50,595 bases of DNA from Methylomonas methanica. Its GTDB lineage: Bacteria; Pseudomonadota; Gammaproteobacteria; Methylococcales; Methylomonadaceae. Both the position numbers and the translations under genes were made by a program. The DNA lies in contig LUUF01000066.1 of NCBI GenBank assembly GCA_001644045.1, positions 1 to 50,595 of the forward strand, written 5' to 3'. Below the pieces are notes generated by a model that saw only the letters and a list, made by a program, of their open reading frames with translations, had not been told where the DNA came from and made no database searches. Within the stretch, counting starts at the first letter, position 1; the number at the start of each line of letters is the position of its first letter. Below are positions 16,854-25,712 of the stretch, one piece after another.

Positions 16854-16857
16854 ATTC

Positions 16858-18666
16858 ATGCAAATTTCACGGTTTGCCAAGCAGGTGACGACAACGGCTT
16901 TAGTGACGGCCGCGGCCATGTCCGTGTCGCCATCGGCGCAAGCGAATAAAGAACTGGAACAACTATCCAAGCAAAACACCAACTGGGTGATGCAGACCAA
17001 GGATTACGGTTCGACGCACTTCAGCGAAATGATCGACATCAACGCCAACAACGTCAAAAACCTGAAAGTGGCGTGGTCGTTTTCGACCGGCGTATTGAAC
17101 GGCCACGAAGGCGGGCCGCTGGTGGTTGACGGCATTATGTATGTACACACGCCTTACCCTAACAATGTATTCGCGATCAGCTTGGATGAGCCGGACAAGA
17201 TTTTATGGCAATTCAAGCCCAAGCAAAACCCGGCGGCCCGCGCGGTTGCTTGCTGCGACGTGGTTAACCGCGGTTTGGCCTATGCGCCGGCCGGTAAGGA
17301 CTATCCCGCTACTATTTTCCTGAATCAGCTGGATGGTCATGTGGTGGCGATTAACGCCAAGACCGGCGAACTGCTATGGAAAATGGAAAACTCCGACATT
17401 GCGATGGGTTCGACGTTAACCGTGGCTCCGTTCGTGGTGAAAGACAAAGTCATCGTCGGTACTTCGGGTGCCGAGCTGGGTGTGCGAGGTTATGCGACCG
17501 CTTACAACATCAAGGACGGCAAGCAAGCCTGGCGCGTCTATGCGACCGGTCCGGACGAAGACATCAAATTGTCCAAGGATTTTAATAGCGCCAATCCGCA
17601 TTACGGCCAATTCGGTCTGGGTCTGAAAACCTGGGAAGGCGATGCCTGGAAAATCGGCGGCGGTACCAACTGGGGTTGGTATGCCTACGACAGCGATCTG
17701 GAGATGCTGTATTACGGTTCCGGTAATCCGGCGCCCTGGAACGAAACCATGCGCCCAGGCGATAACAAATGGACCATGACCATCTGGGGCCGCGACGTCA
17801 ATACCGGCGAAGCCAAGTTCGGTTACCAAAAAACCCCGCACGACGAGTGGGACTATGCCGGTGTTAACTACATGGGCCTGTCCGAACAAGTGGTCGATGG
17901 TAAAAAAACCAAGCTGCTGACTCATCCGGATCGTAATGGTCTGGTTTACACCTTGAACCGCGAAAACGGCACTTTAGTTAATGCATTCAAAATCGACGAT
18001 ACCGTCAACTGGGTGAAAAAAGTCGATCTTAAAACCGGTCTGCCGATCCGCGATCCGGAATATTCCACACACATGGACCACCAGGCCACCGGCATCTGCC
18101 CGTCGGCTATGGGCTACCACAACCAGGGCATCGAGTCCTACGATCCGAACAAGCAATTGTTTTTCATGGGCACCAACCATATCTGCATGGATTGGGAACC
18201 GTTCATGTTGCCTTACCGCGCGGGTCAGTTCTTCGTGGGTGCGACTTTGAACATGTATCCGGGTCCGAAAGGCACCCTGGGCCAAGTCAAGGCCATGAAC
18301 TCGGTCACCGGCAAAATGGAATGGGAAGTTCAGGAGAAATTCGCGGTCTGGGGTGGAACTACCGCAACCGCCGGCGACTTGGTGTTCTACGGCACCTTGG
18401 ACGGCTACATCAAGGCCCGTCATTCCAAAACCGGCGAAGAGTTGTGGAAGTTTAAATTGCCTTCCGGCGTCATCGGCCATCCGATTACCTATAAACACAA
18501 CAACAAACAGTATGTGGCGATTTATTACGGTGTCGGCGGCTGGCCCGGCGTAGGTTTGGTATTCGATTTGGCCGATCCGACAGCCGGTCTGGGTGCGGTG
18601 GGTGCGTTCAAGGAATTGGCGCATTACACGCAAATGGGCGGCGGTGTGATGGTGTTTTCTTTGTAG
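16858..18666 (+). CDS. mxaF: Methanol dehydrogenase large subunit (PQQ, calcium type)
   Basis: 602 residues with a Sec signal peptide ending near Ala29. It is the alpha subunit of the periplasmic PQQ methanol dehydrogenase, oxidising methanol to formaldehyde and passing electrons to cytochrome cL. Visible features are W-docking blades typical of the eight-bladed propeller, the vicinal cysteines Cys132-Cys133 (ACCDVV) that form the ring next to PQQ, calcium ligands Glu206 (TSGAE) and Asn290 (YGSGN), and the catalytic base Asp332 in HDEWDYAG. Residue 334 is Ala; lanthanide-dependent XoxF enzymes have Asp there, so this is MxaF, not XoxF. It leads the structural operon mxaFJGI. Repeats between mxaF and mxaJ may set relative expression. 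Confidence 0.98.
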   Translation: MQISRFAKQVTTTALVTAAAMSVSPSAQANKELEQLSKQNTNWVMQTKDYGSTHFSEMIDINANNVKNLKVAWSFSTGVLNGHEGGPLVVDGIMYVHTPYPNNVFAISLDEPDKILWQFKPKQNPAARAVACCDVVNRGLAYAPAGKDYPATIFLNQLDGHVVAINAKTGELLWKMENSDIAMGSTLTVAPFVVKDKVIVGTSGAELGVRGYATAYNIKDGKQAWRVYATGPDEDIKLSKDFNSANPHYGQFGLGLKTWEGDAWKIGGGTNWGWYAYDSDLEMLYYGSGNPAPWNETMRPGDNKWTMTIWGRDVNTGEAKFGYQKTPHDEWDYAGVNYMGLSEQVVDGKKTKLLTHPDRNGLVYTLNRENGTLVNAFKIDDTVNWVKKVDLKTGLPIRDPEYSTHMDHQATGICPSAMGYHNQGIESYDPNKQLFFMGTNHICMDWEPFMLPYRAGQFFVGATLNMYPGPKGTLGQVKAMNSVTGKMEWEVQEKFAVWGGTTATAGDLVFYGTLDGYIKARHSKTGEELWKFKLPSGVIGHPITYKHNNKQYVAIYYGVGGWPGVGLVFDLADPTAGLGAVGAFKELAHYTQMGGGVMVFSL

Positions 18667-18677
18667 AAGGCGTTACT

Positions 18678-18778
18678 GGTTCCCACGCGCCGCGTGGGAA
18701 CCCAGATTAACCGCGCTGCGGTGCGATGATCTGTCGCAACGCGGCTACTTTGGCGTTCCCACGCAGCGCGTGGGAACG
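18678..18778. repeat. Two palindromic repeats between mxaF and mxaJ
   Basis: GGTTCCCACGC-GCC-GCGTGGGAACC-type hairpins occur at 18678-18702 and 18754-18778 (11-bp stems). They belong to a very common dispersed family in proteobacteria and give spurious peptides such as FPRSAWERGN when translated. Two stable hairpins directly after the mxaF stop could protect the mxaF mRNA or reduce read-through into mxaJ. Confidence 0.75.
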
Positions 18779-18803
18779 AGGCAATTTTATTCCTAGAAGC
18801 ACT

Positions 18804-19646
18804 ATGAAAACAAGCACACGCATTATGGCCGCGTTGGCACTGGGCTTTGGTTTTTCCGCAGCCCAAGCCGAACAGCCGACCTTGAAAGTCTGCACCGCAG
18901 AAAACGAAATGCCTTATTCCAATAAAAACGGCGAAGGCTTCGAGAACAAGTTGGCGCAGTATGTGGCCGAACAACTAGGTCGCAAATTGGAAGCCGTCAC
19001 CTGGACCGATCCGCGTTACTTCATCCGCGACTATGTCGATAAAGGTTTGTGCGATGTAGTGATGGGCGTCGATCAAGGCGATCCACGGCTGTCCACAACG
19101 GCACCTTACTATCGTTCAGGGTACGTATTTATCAGCCGCAGCAAAGACGATCTGGATTTGCAGAATTGGGATAGCGAAGCGTTGCGTAAAGCGCAACGGA
19201 TTGCTTTCGTACCCGGTACGCCGGCGGAAACCATGTTGCGGGTGATAGGCCGTTACAACGATATGTTCAATTACCAACAGGAATTGGTCGACTTCAAATC
19301 CAGACGCAATCAGTACATCAAGTACGAGAACGACAAACTGGTTAACGAAGTGGCGGCCGGTAAGGCCGATATAGCGGTGTTGTGGGGACCGGCGGCGGCG
19401 CGGTATGTCAAAGCCTCCAGTACGCCGTTGACCATGACGGTGATCCCGGATAACAACCAGCGGGCCGACGGCGAAAAAGTAGGCTTCCATTACAGCACGT
19501 CAATTGGCGTGCGTAAGGGCGATACCGCTTTGTTGGCGCAGTTGAACAAAATCATTAAAGACCAACAGGACGAGATCGCGGCGCTCCTGGAAGCGGACGG
19601 CATTCCGCTTTTGGATGAACCCGATACCGCTCTGTCCATGAACTAA
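18804..19646 (+). CDS. mxaJ: MxaJ, periplasmic solute-binding-like protein
   Basis: 280 residues from ATG 18804 (AGAAG upstream); the frame runs back to 18726 only through the palindromic repeat. A signal peptide (STRIMAALALGFGFSAAQA) is followed by a type 2 periplasmic-binding fold: TLKVCTAENEMPYSNKNGEGFENKLAQYVAEQLG, then WTDPRYFIRDYVDKGLCDVVMGVDQGDPRLSTTAPYYRSGYVF. MxaJ is required for active methanol dehydrogenase and is thought to act as an assembly chaperone rather than a transporter part; no permease or ATPase gene is adjacent. It follows mxaF and precedes mxaG, the conserved order. Confidence 0.95.
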   Translation: MKTSTRIMAALALGFGFSAAQAEQPTLKVCTAENEMPYSNKNGEGFENKLAQYVAEQLGRKLEAVTWTDPRYFIRDYVDKGLCDVVMGVDQGDPRLSTTAPYYRSGYVFISRSKDDLDLQNWDSEALRKAQRIAFVPGTPAETMLRVIGRYNDMFNYQQELVDFKSRRNQYIKYENDKLVNEVAAGKADIAVLWGPAAARYVKASSTPLTMTVIPDNNQRADGEKVGFHYSTSIGVRKGDTALLAQLNKIIKDQQDEIAALLEADGIPLLDEPDTALSMN

Positions 19647-19662
19647 CAGGAATTTATAAATA

Positions 19663-20139
19663 ATGAAATTTAAAACACTTTTGAGCGGCGCGGCGCTGAC
19701 TCTGACAGTGATGAGCATCCAGACGGCACAAGCCGATATTACCTTGCGTCATGCTCTGACCGGGGAAGTGCTGGACCTGAGTTTTGCCAAGAAGGGCGGG
19801 CACACCGATAAGTTTAAGCAATTCATGCAAACCGGTAAGAACCCCTACAACAGCGACGAAGAAGCCATCAAGAAAGGCGAAAGCCTTTACATGACCGGCT
19901 GTTCCGGCTGCCACGGCCACGAAGCCGAAGGCAAACTCGGGCCCGGTTTGGCCGACGATTACTGGACTTATCCCAGAAACTCCACCGACCAAGGCTTGTT
20001 CGAGCTGTTGTTCGGCGGCGCCAACGGCATGATGGGCCCGCAGTACGTCAACTTCAGCACCGACGACATGCTGCACATCATGGCGTTTATTCGCCACATC
20101 TACAAAGGTGATCCGAAGAAAGCCGATTGGTTGAAGTGA
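19663..20139 (+). CDS. mxaG: Cytochrome cL, electron acceptor of methanol dehydrogenase
   Basis: 158 residues with a signal peptide ending near Ala24. A single class I c-type haem site is present, Cys80-x-x-Cys83-His84 in TGCSGCHGHE, with AEGKLGPGLADDYWTYP after it as in cytochrome cL. A Met-rich loop (GANGMMGPQ) is a candidate for the distal haem ligand or for the calcium/docking region. It takes electrons one at a time from PQQ in MxaF in the periplasm and passes them to a class I cytochrome c and oxidase. It starts 16 bases after mxaJ, with AGGA upstream. Confidence 0.95.
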   Translation: MKFKTLLSGAALTLTVMSIQTAQADITLRHALTGEVLDLSFAKKGGHTDKFKQFMQTGKNPYNSDEEAIKKGESLYMTGCSGCHGHEAEGKLGPGLADDYWTYPRNSTDQGLFELLFGGANGMMGPQYVNFSTDDMLHIMAFIRHIYKGDPKKADWLK

Positions 20140-20198
20140 CGCCGCTTTTGACTAGTCAGCTAGGAAACTCTTATCCAACAATTCATCAGGAGATCAAT

Positions 20199-20480
20199 AT
20201 GAACAAACTAGTAATGTTAGGCGCGGTATTGCTGGCTTTGGGCCTATCCGGCGCGACAAAAGCCTATGACGGCACCAAATGCAAGGAAGCGGGCAACTGC
20301 TGGGAGCCGAAACCCGGCTATCCGGCGCAAGTGGCCGGCAGCAAATACGATCCTAAACACGATCCGAACGAACTGAACAAACAGGCGCAGTCGATCAAGG
20401 AAATGGAAGCGCGCAACGCCAAACGCACTGAAGTGCTGGCGAAAACCGGCAAGTTCGTTTACGACGTGGAAGGTCAATAA
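20199..20480 (+). CDS. mxaI: Methanol dehydrogenase small (beta) subunit
   Basis: 93 residues from ATG 20199, with AGGAG upstream; the frame extends back to 20127 but without support. A signal peptide ends at KAYDG, giving a mature subunit of ~71 residues, the known size. It has the family signature YDGTKCKEAGNCWEPKPGYP with the disulfide cysteine pair, and a long charged C-terminal helix (DPNELNKQAQSIKEMEARNAKRTEV) that wraps around MxaF. MxaI is only found with MxaF-type, not XoxF-type, enzymes, supporting the calcium-type assignment. Confidence 0.97.
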   Translation: MNKLVMLGAVLLALGLSGATKAYDGTKCKEAGNCWEPKPGYPAQVAGSKYDPKHDPNELNKQAQSIKEMEARNAKRTEVLAKTGKFVYDVEGQ

Positions 20481-20490
20481 AAATGGGTAG

Positions 20491-20564
20491 GCCAGGATGC
20501 GCGCAGCGTTCCCTGGCAATTTTCCAGCAAATCGAACCCTTAGGACGCCGCCAGGGATGGCGGC
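20491..20564 (+). promoter_or_regulatory. Two hairpins between mxaI and mxaR
   Basis: GCCAGG...CCTGGC (20491-20517), followed by AATTTT, and GCCGCC-AGGGAT-GGCGGC (20547-20564), followed by AACCTTTT, lie in the 143-bp gap between the structural genes and the assembly genes. They could attenuate transcription or stabilise the upstream mRNA, so that assembly genes are expressed less than the structural ones. Confidence 0.5.
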
Positions 20565-20623
20565 AACCTTTTCGATAACAATTCAAGCTCACGCTCCAAT
20601 TAATTAACGGCGCTTAACCAGCC

Positions 20624-21643
20624 ATGACAAGCAAGCAAACCCTCAGCGATTGGCGCGCCAGTGCCTTGCAGTTGGAACAACAAATCAACCGGGTCGTCGT
20701 CGGCCAACAGGTGGCGGTGCGCAATCTTTTGATAGCGGTATTCGCCCGTGGCCATGTGTTGTTGGAAGGGCAGGTGGGTGTCGGTAAAACCACCTTATTG
20801 CGGGCTGTCGCCCAAGGTCTGGGCGGTCAATACCAACGTATCGAAGGCACCATCGACCTGATGCCCGCCGATCTGATTTATTACACCTATCTGAACAACG
20901 AGGGCCGCCCCTGCGTCGATCCCGGTCCCTTGTTAAAGCAGGGCGAGCAACTATCGGTATTTTTCTTTAATGAAATCAACCGCGCCCGGCCGCAAGTACA
21001 CTCGCTGTTATTACGGGTGATGGCCGAGCGCAGCATCGGCGCATTCAACCGCGAATACCGGATGCCGCACATTCAGGTGTTTGCCGACCGGAATCGGGTG
21101 GAAAAGGAAGAAACCTTCGAGTTGCCGGCCGCAGCCCGCGACCGGTTTTTCATGGAGATCACTATCGACACGCCGGGTGACGACGCAGTGCTGGACGATT
21201 TGATGTTCAATCCGCGTTACCACGATGTCGATGCCTTGATCGGCGAAATGGCCGCCAGCCAGATTCCTTATTACCAGCTCAACGACTGGGCCGCCGGGAT
21301 TCAGCACAGCATCCAGCCCACACCGGCCTTGCGCAAATACGCGCTGGACCTATGGAAAGCCACCGCCGATCCGCTAGCCTTTGGCATCAAGTTAAGCGAT
21401 GTGGAGATGGATCACTTGCTGCAGGCCGGCGCCAGTCCGCGCGGCATCAGCTATTTGATTCGCGCCGCCAAAGTCCGAGCCTGGCTGGAGAATCGCGACA
21501 GCCTATTGCCGGAAGACTTGCAGGCTGTCTATGCGGTGACGATGTCGCACCGGATATTTCTGAATCCGATTTACAGCTATCGCAAAGACGAACTGATTCC
21601 CACTCTGATAGACAGCATCCTCAACCAAATAGCCGCACCGTAA
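20624..21643 (+). CDS. mxaR: MxaR, MoxR-type AAA+ ATPase for methanol dehydrogenase assembly
   Basis: 339 residues, no signal peptide. Walker A is GQVGVGKT (~49-56), Walker B is VFFFNEIN (~112-119), with sensor and arginine-finger regions downstream (AAARDRFFMEITID). The C-terminal lid domain follows (PALRKYALDLW...ASPRGISYLIRAAKVRAWLE). MoxR ATPases act as chaperones with von Willebrand A partners; three such partners (mxaS, mxaC and mxaL) follow here. In methylotrophs this gene is needed to make active calcium-containing enzyme. It is the first gene after the intercistronic hairpins. Confidence 0.95.
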   Translation: MTSKQTLSDWRASALQLEQQINRVVVGQQVAVRNLLIAVFARGHVLLEGQVGVGKTTLLRAVAQGLGGQYQRIEGTIDLMPADLIYYTYLNNEGRPCVDPGPLLKQGEQLSVFFFNEINRARPQVHSLLLRVMAERSIGAFNREYRMPHIQVFADRNRVEKEETFELPAAARDRFFMEITIDTPGDDAVLDDLMFNPRYHDVDALIGEMAASQIPYYQLNDWAAGIQHSIQPTPALRKYALDLWKATADPLAFGIKLSDVEMDHLLQAGASPRGISYLIRAAKVRAWLENRDSLLPEDLQAVYAVTMSHRIFLNPIYSYRKDELIPTLIDSILNQIAAP

Positions 21644-21648
21644 CACCC

Positions 21649-22275
21649 ATGAATATTAAAGCGACCCTGCACGCCATGCTGCCGCATGCCGGCCTTGGCC
21701 ATCTATTGGAAACCTATTTAACTTGGTCCGGTGTCGGCTTTATCTGCTCGTTTATCGCCAGTAGTCTGGATAAACATGCCGATGTGCCGTATGCCGCGTA
21801 TTACACCAGCGCCTTGAACGACGCTGTGGGTTTTAAGTTTTGGATTTTATTGGCGGTGGTCGGCACCTTGCTGTTTTGCCTCAGCCTGCCGGTGCTATAC
21901 CTATCGCTGCATTTTCCGGCCTTAAGTGATTTCAGCCGGCGATTGCGGCGGTTTACCTATACCTTTTTTTTGGTGGCCTTCGACGAGGGCGGCTTAATGA
22001 TCGGTATTTTGACCGCCAATTTTATCGATACCAGCGAGCGCATCTCGTTGTTGGCTAACAAGTCGTTTTTGTTCAGCGATGTCGGTTTTTTCACGATTTT
22101 GGCCTTATGTCTGCTGAACTCTTTGTTGTGGCTGTTCGGCGAAGCGATCCACAGCCGCAATCCGCAAACTTACTCGGGCGTGGTAGCGTTATTGATGAAA
22201 GTACCGCTGAGATTTTCCATTCCGGGATACCTCATCGTGACCGCCGTGCTGGCCAATTTAGTCGTCAGCCAATAA
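21649..22275 (+). CDS. Integral membrane protein inside the mxa cluster, function unknown
   Basis: 208 residues from ATG 21649, five bases after the mxaR stop; the frame is open back to 21352 but that part is antisense-like overlap of mxaR. Four to five hydrophobic segments are visible: ~29-43, ~64-87 (FWILLAVVGTLLFCLSLPVLYL), ~103-125, ~145-165 (VGFFTILALCLLNSLLWLF) and ~189-207. The loop between the second and third is basic. Position between mxaR and mxaS, tight spacing and same strand make it a candidate accessory protein for methanol dehydrogenase maturation, perhaps anchoring the MxaR/MxaS/MxaC complex in the membrane. I know no biochemical role, so no symbol is given. Confidence 0.8.
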   Translation: MNIKATLHAMLPHAGLGHLLETYLTWSGVGFICSFIASSLDKHADVPYAAYYTSALNDAVGFKFWILLAVVGTLLFCLSLPVLYLSLHFPALSDFSRRLRRFTYTFFLVAFDEGGLMIGILTANFIDTSERISLLANKSFLFSDVGFFTILALCLLNSLLWLFGEAIHSRNPQTYSGVVALLMKVPLRFSIPGYLIVTAVLANLVVSQ

Positions 22276-22294
22276 CGAATAGCAGGCTAAGACG

Positions 22295-23149
22295 ATGTCG
22301 GCCCATCTCCAACCCTTCCAATACCGACTGCCGCGCCCGGTAGTCGGCGTGTTTCCCGGCGCGCATCCGGGGCAAATGGTCGGTAACGGCCAATTGTTCA
22401 AACGTTATGACACCCTGATCGCCCGCCCGGATCCCAGGCGCATCGATCTACGCGCCAGCTTGCTCGACCCGTTCGGCAATTATCAGGTACGGGTAAAACA
22501 GCAACATAGCGCGGTCGATGTGTTTGTGCTGGCCGATTTGTCGGCTTCGATGGGTTTCGTCGGCAACCACGACAAGCGCCGGGTGCTGGCCGATATGTTG
22601 TTATCCATTGCCGCTTCGGCCTTGGAGTATGGCGATAGTTTCGGCTTTATCGCTTGTAACGAGGGGGCGCTTACCGATTGCTATTTGCCGGCCGGTAAAC
22701 ACATGGGGCGGATTCAAGCACTAGCCGAACGTCTGCAAAAGCTGGTATTGCGGCCGGGATCGGCCGGCTTACTGCAAGCTCAGCGCTATTTACCCAATCA
22801 CCGGGCCTTGGTGTTTTTGGTGTCGGATTTCCATTTTCCGCTGGCGCAATTAAAGGCCGTTTTGCAGCGCTTGAATCGTCACGATGTGATTCCGCTGGTG
22901 CTTTGGGATCAAGCCGAATACAGCCGGTTGCCGGATTGGGGCTTGTTTCAGGTTCAGGATATGGAAACCGGCAAGCGCCGCACCTTATGGTTGCGTCCCG
23001 GATTGAAGCGCAAGATGGAACAAGCTTTTGCCCTGCGCCGCAGCCAATTGCAACACCATTTTCGGGCGTTTGGATGCGAGCCGCTGTTTATAGAGAACGG
23101 CTATCGTGCGGCGCAGCTAACACAATATTTTTTACGGAGAGCAGGGTGA
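22295..23149 (+). CDS. mxaS: MxaS, DUF58 / VWA-like assembly protein
   Basis: 284 residues, no signal peptide. The DUF58 signature and VWA-type fold are visible: VDVFVLADLSASMGF carries a MIDAS motif Asp81-x-Ser83-x-Ser85, followed by DKRRVLADMLLSIAASALEYGDSFGFIACN and a central ALVFLVSDFHFPLAQL. It works with the MoxR ATPase MxaR; its exact function is not settled. Its stop codon overlaps the mxaA start (TGATG), so the two are probably translationally coupled. Confidence 0.92.
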   Translation: MSAHLQPFQYRLPRPVVGVFPGAHPGQMVGNGQLFKRYDTLIARPDPRRIDLRASLLDPFGNYQVRVKQQHSAVDVFVLADLSASMGFVGNHDKRRVLADMLLSIAASALEYGDSFGFIACNEGALTDCYLPAGKHMGRIQALAERLQKLVLRPGSAGLLQAQRYLPNHRALVFLVSDFHFPLAQLKAVLQRLNRHDVIPLVLWDQAEYSRLPDWGLFQVQDMETGKRRTLWLRPGLKRKMEQAFALRRSQLQHHFRAFGCEPLFIENGYRAAQLTQYFLRRAG

Positions 23150-24066
23150 TGCAGGCGCTGCAGCGGATTCGCCTCAGTTTGGCGTTGGTGATAGTAACGA
23201 TGCTATTGGCAGCTTGTTCCGGCGCGTCCAACCGGGCACTGCGCGATTTTCAAGTGCAAACGCCGCGTCCGTTCGGCTATGTAATCGGCGATACCATACG
23301 CCACCGCATCTTGATCGAAACCCGCTCGGGCATGGCACTCGAACGCAATAGCCTGCCGGCGCAGGGCCGACTCAATCGTTGGCTACAACTTAACGAGATC
23401 AGCATCTCCGAGCAGGACGGCGGCGACGGTAAGCAGTACCAAATCGAGCTGCTGTATCAGCAATTTTACGCGCCGCTGGAAGTGAAGGAACTGAGCATAC
23501 CAGGCTTTGCCTTGCGTTTTCGGCAACACGGGCAAACTCTGGAGCAGCCGGTCGCGCCCTGGCCGTTTACCGTGGCGCCGCTGCGGGAATTAGTGGTCAG
23601 GCAGGATCAGCACGGCGAGTATATGCGTCCGGACCAGGCGCCAAGCTTGCTGAACGACAGGGCAATTGTGCAACGCGTGTTTATGGCACTGTTTGTGGCG
23701 ATCAGCATCGTTTTGCGGCTGGCCTGGCTTTACGGCTATTTGCCCGGATTGCCGCAACGCAGCGTATTCAAGCGTGCGCAGCGTAAGTTGCAAAATCTTG
23801 GCCTACAACAATTGTCGCAAGCGCTAGGCGCGCTACACGCCGCGTTTAACGGTTTGCACGGCAAACCGGTGTTTTTGCATAAACTGGCCGAGTTTTATCA
23901 AAGCCACCCGGAATATCGCAGCATTGCAGATGAATTGGCTTGGTTTTTCGACTATTCCAACCGTTACTTTTTCGGCGATGCTTCCACCATGCCACAAGAA
24001 AACGATCTGCAAAAAATCAAAACCGTATGCCTGCACTGCCGGGAAATCGAGCGAGGCAGCCGATGA
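23149..24066 (+). CDS. mxaA: MxaA, lipoprotein-like factor for calcium insertion
   Basis: 305 residues from ATG 23149, overlapping the mxaS stop. A signal with a likely lipobox, LLAACSGAS, is followed by a beta-rich periplasmic domain (PFGYVIGDTIRHRILIET; LEVKELSIPGFALRF), then one transmembrane segment near residues 180-200 (FMALFVAISIVLRLAWLYGYLPGL) and a C-terminal helical part. In Methylobacterium, MxaA together with MxaK and MxaL is needed to put calcium into methanol dehydrogenase. Its stop overlaps the mxaC start (ATGA). Confidence 0.88.
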   Translation: MQALQRIRLSLALVIVTMLLAACSGASNRALRDFQVQTPRPFGYVIGDTIRHRILIETRSGMALERNSLPAQGRLNRWLQLNEISISEQDGGDGKQYQIELLYQQFYAPLEVKELSIPGFALRFRQHGQTLEQPVAPWPFTVAPLRELVVRQDQHGEYMRPDQAPSLLNDRAIVQRVFMALFVAISIVLRLAWLYGYLPGLPQRSVFKRAQRKLQNLGLQQLSQALGALHAAFNGLHGKPVFLHKLAEFYQSHPEYRSIADELAWFFDYSNRYFFGDASTMPQENDLQKIKTVCLHCREIERGSR

Positions 24067-25046
24067 ATTTTGGCATGGAGTATCCGTGGGTCTTGGCGGG
24101 TTTATTGCTCTGTTTGTTGCCGATATTTAGGCTGGGAGCGGTTGCCAATCCCTATCCCTGGCTGGCTATTCTGCCGCCCGATCCGTTCTCGCTGGCCATC
24201 GACGCATTGATCCGCCTGTGCGGCGTGCTGGCCATAAGCGGTTTAACCTTAGGTCTGGCCGGCGCGTATTTGCAAGAACAGCAAGTAGAGCGCATCGGCC
24301 ATGGCGCGCATATCGTCATGCTGTTGGATCGCAGTAACAGCATGGACAACACCTTCGCCGGCAAGGCGCCGCATGCTCAGGGTGAGGAATCTAAAGCCAG
24401 CGCGGCGCGGCGCTTATTGAATCAGTTTGTCGATCACCGCCAGCATGATCTGATCGGTATCGCCGAATACAGCACCTCGCCGCTATTCGTGCTGCCGCTG
24501 ACCGAAAATAAAGCCGCCATTCATGCCGCGATAGACGCCACCGCCTTGCCTGCCTTGGCTTATACCAACGTCAGCAAGGGCTTGAGCATGGCGCTTGAAT
24601 TCTTCGATAGCCGGCCGGTGACCGGTTCGCGCATCGTGTTGTTGGTGTCGGACGGCGCGGCGGTGATTGATCCCGATAGCGAAGCCGCCTTGCGCGAGTT
24701 GTTCAAGCAGCGCCAAGTCAGTTTGTATTGGGTGTTTCTCCGCACCGCCAATAGTCCGGGCTTGTTCGAAATCCCGGACGATCCGCGCGACGACAATGCC
24801 CAGGCCATGCCGGAGCGTTATCTGCATTTGTTTTTCAATAGTCTGCATATTCCTTACAAAGCGTACGAAGCCGAAACCCCCGGCGCCCTGCAACAGTCGG
24901 TAGACGACATCAACCGCCTGGAAAACCGGCCCTTGCATTATTTCGAACGGATTCCCAAGCAGGATTTATCGACGCGCTGTTATGCCTTTGCGGCGGTTAT
25001 GTTGCTGTTATTGCTGGGCGTGAAACTCTGCGAGGCCAGACCGTGA
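24063..25046 (+). CDS. mxaC: MxaC, membrane-anchored VWA-domain protein
   Basis: 327 residues from ATG 24063, overlapping the mxaA stop. Two N-terminal transmembrane segments (~8-25 and ~45-70) are followed by a von Willebrand A domain with a full MIDAS motif, Asp89-x-Ser91-x-Ser93 in VMLLDRSNSMDN, with IVLLVSDGAAVID later. A last transmembrane segment (YAFAAVMLLLLLGVKL) closes the protein, as in BatA-type VWA proteins. It is a probable metal-dependent partner of the MoxR ATPase. It overlaps mxaK by four bases (GTGA). Confidence 0.92.
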   Translation: MNFGMEYPWVLAGLLLCLLPIFRLGAVANPYPWLAILPPDPFSLAIDALIRLCGVLAISGLTLGLAGAYLQEQQVERIGHGAHIVMLLDRSNSMDNTFAGKAPHAQGEESKASAARRLLNQFVDHRQHDLIGIAEYSTSPLFVLPLTENKAAIHAAIDATALPALAYTNVSKGLSMALEFFDSRPVTGSRIVLLVSDGAAVIDPDSEAALRELFKQRQVSLYWVFLRTANSPGLFEIPDDPRDDNAQAMPERYLHLFFNSLHIPYKAYEAETPGALQQSVDDINRLENRPLHYFERIPKQDLSTRCYAFAAVMLLLLLGVKLCEARP

Positions 25047-25606
25047 TCCGCAAACTAAAACATTGGCTGCTATGGGCCACATTGGCGATAGCCTTATTGG
25101 TGACACTGACGCAATTGCTGCAACTGTATGGGCTTGCCGGTCAAAATCGGTTGATCGGCCAATTGCTGGCCGGCAAGGATGTCGGCGCCGATGATTTAGC
25201 GACTTCGGCCCCGGAAGTGCGCATGGCTAGGGCGGTGTATCTAAGCCGGCACCAGCGCTATGACGAAGCCTTGGCGACGCTGAACCTGTTATTGCAGCAA
25301 TCCGGCGCGGTGGCCCAAGCGCAAACTCGCTATAACCTGGGCAATTTGTATCTGCGGCAAGCCATGGAAAAAGCCCAGGCCGGCAATATCAACGAAGCGA
25401 TGCCCCTGCTCGGTCTGGCCAAGCAAGCCTATCGGGAAGCCTTGATGCTGGACAGCAATTTTTGGGATGCCAAGTACAATTTGGAAGTGGCGATGCGGCT
25501 GCTGCCGGAGATGGACAGAATCACTAGCGGCGACGAGCAGGACGATCTGAATCAAAAGACCCAACTGTGGACCACCTTGCCGGGCTTCCCGCGTGGCTTG
25601 CCTTAA
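25043..25606 (+). CDS. mxaK: MxaK, membrane-anchored TPR-like protein for calcium insertion
   Basis: 187 residues from a GTG start overlapping the mxaC stop. One N-terminal membrane anchor (HWLLWATLAIALLVTLTQLLQL) precedes a tetratricopeptide-like region: VRMARAVYLSRHQRYDEALATLNLLLQQ and TRYNLGNLYLRQAMEKAQAGNINEAMPLLGLAKQAYREALML. With MxaA and MxaL it is required for calcium loading of methanol dehydrogenase. The C-terminal ~35 residues are acidic and may be flexible. A 106-bp gap with a palindromic repeat separates it from mxaL. Confidence 0.88.
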   Translation: MIRKLKHWLLWATLAIALLVTLTQLLQLYGLAGQNRLIGQLLAGKDVGADDLATSAPEVRMARAVYLSRHQRYDEALATLNLLLQQSGAVAQAQTRYNLGNLYLRQAMEKAQAGNINEAMPLLGLAKQAYREALMLDSNFWDAKYNLEVAMRLLPEMDRITSGDEQDDLNQKTQLWTTLPGFPRGLP

Positions 25607-25611
25607 AACGG

Positions 25612-25678
25612 GTAGGGTCGAAATCATTCGACCGAAGACTTCGACACAAGCCAACAGGCCGAATGAATTCGGCCCTAC
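25612..25678. repeat. Imperfect palindrome between mxaK and mxaL
   Basis: GTAGGGTCGAAATCATTCG and CGAATGAATTCGGCCCTAC are reverse complements apart from two positions, ~29 bases apart. It is a GTAGGG...CCCTAC-bounded intergenic repeat inserted within the operon, possibly affecting mRNA stability between the two genes. Confidence 0.6.
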
Positions 25679-25712
25679 AAGCGCCATTCTCCCGGACCTA
25701 CGAGCTCCCTAA

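Noticed and set aside
16858..18666. Possible lanthanide-dependent XoxF
   Set aside because: Ala, not Asp, two residues after the catalytic Asp332, and the presence of mxaI and the full assembly set, identify MxaF.
18726..18803. N-terminal extension of mxaJ
   Set aside because: Encoded by the palindromic repeat (FPRSAWERGN); the signal peptide begins at 18804.
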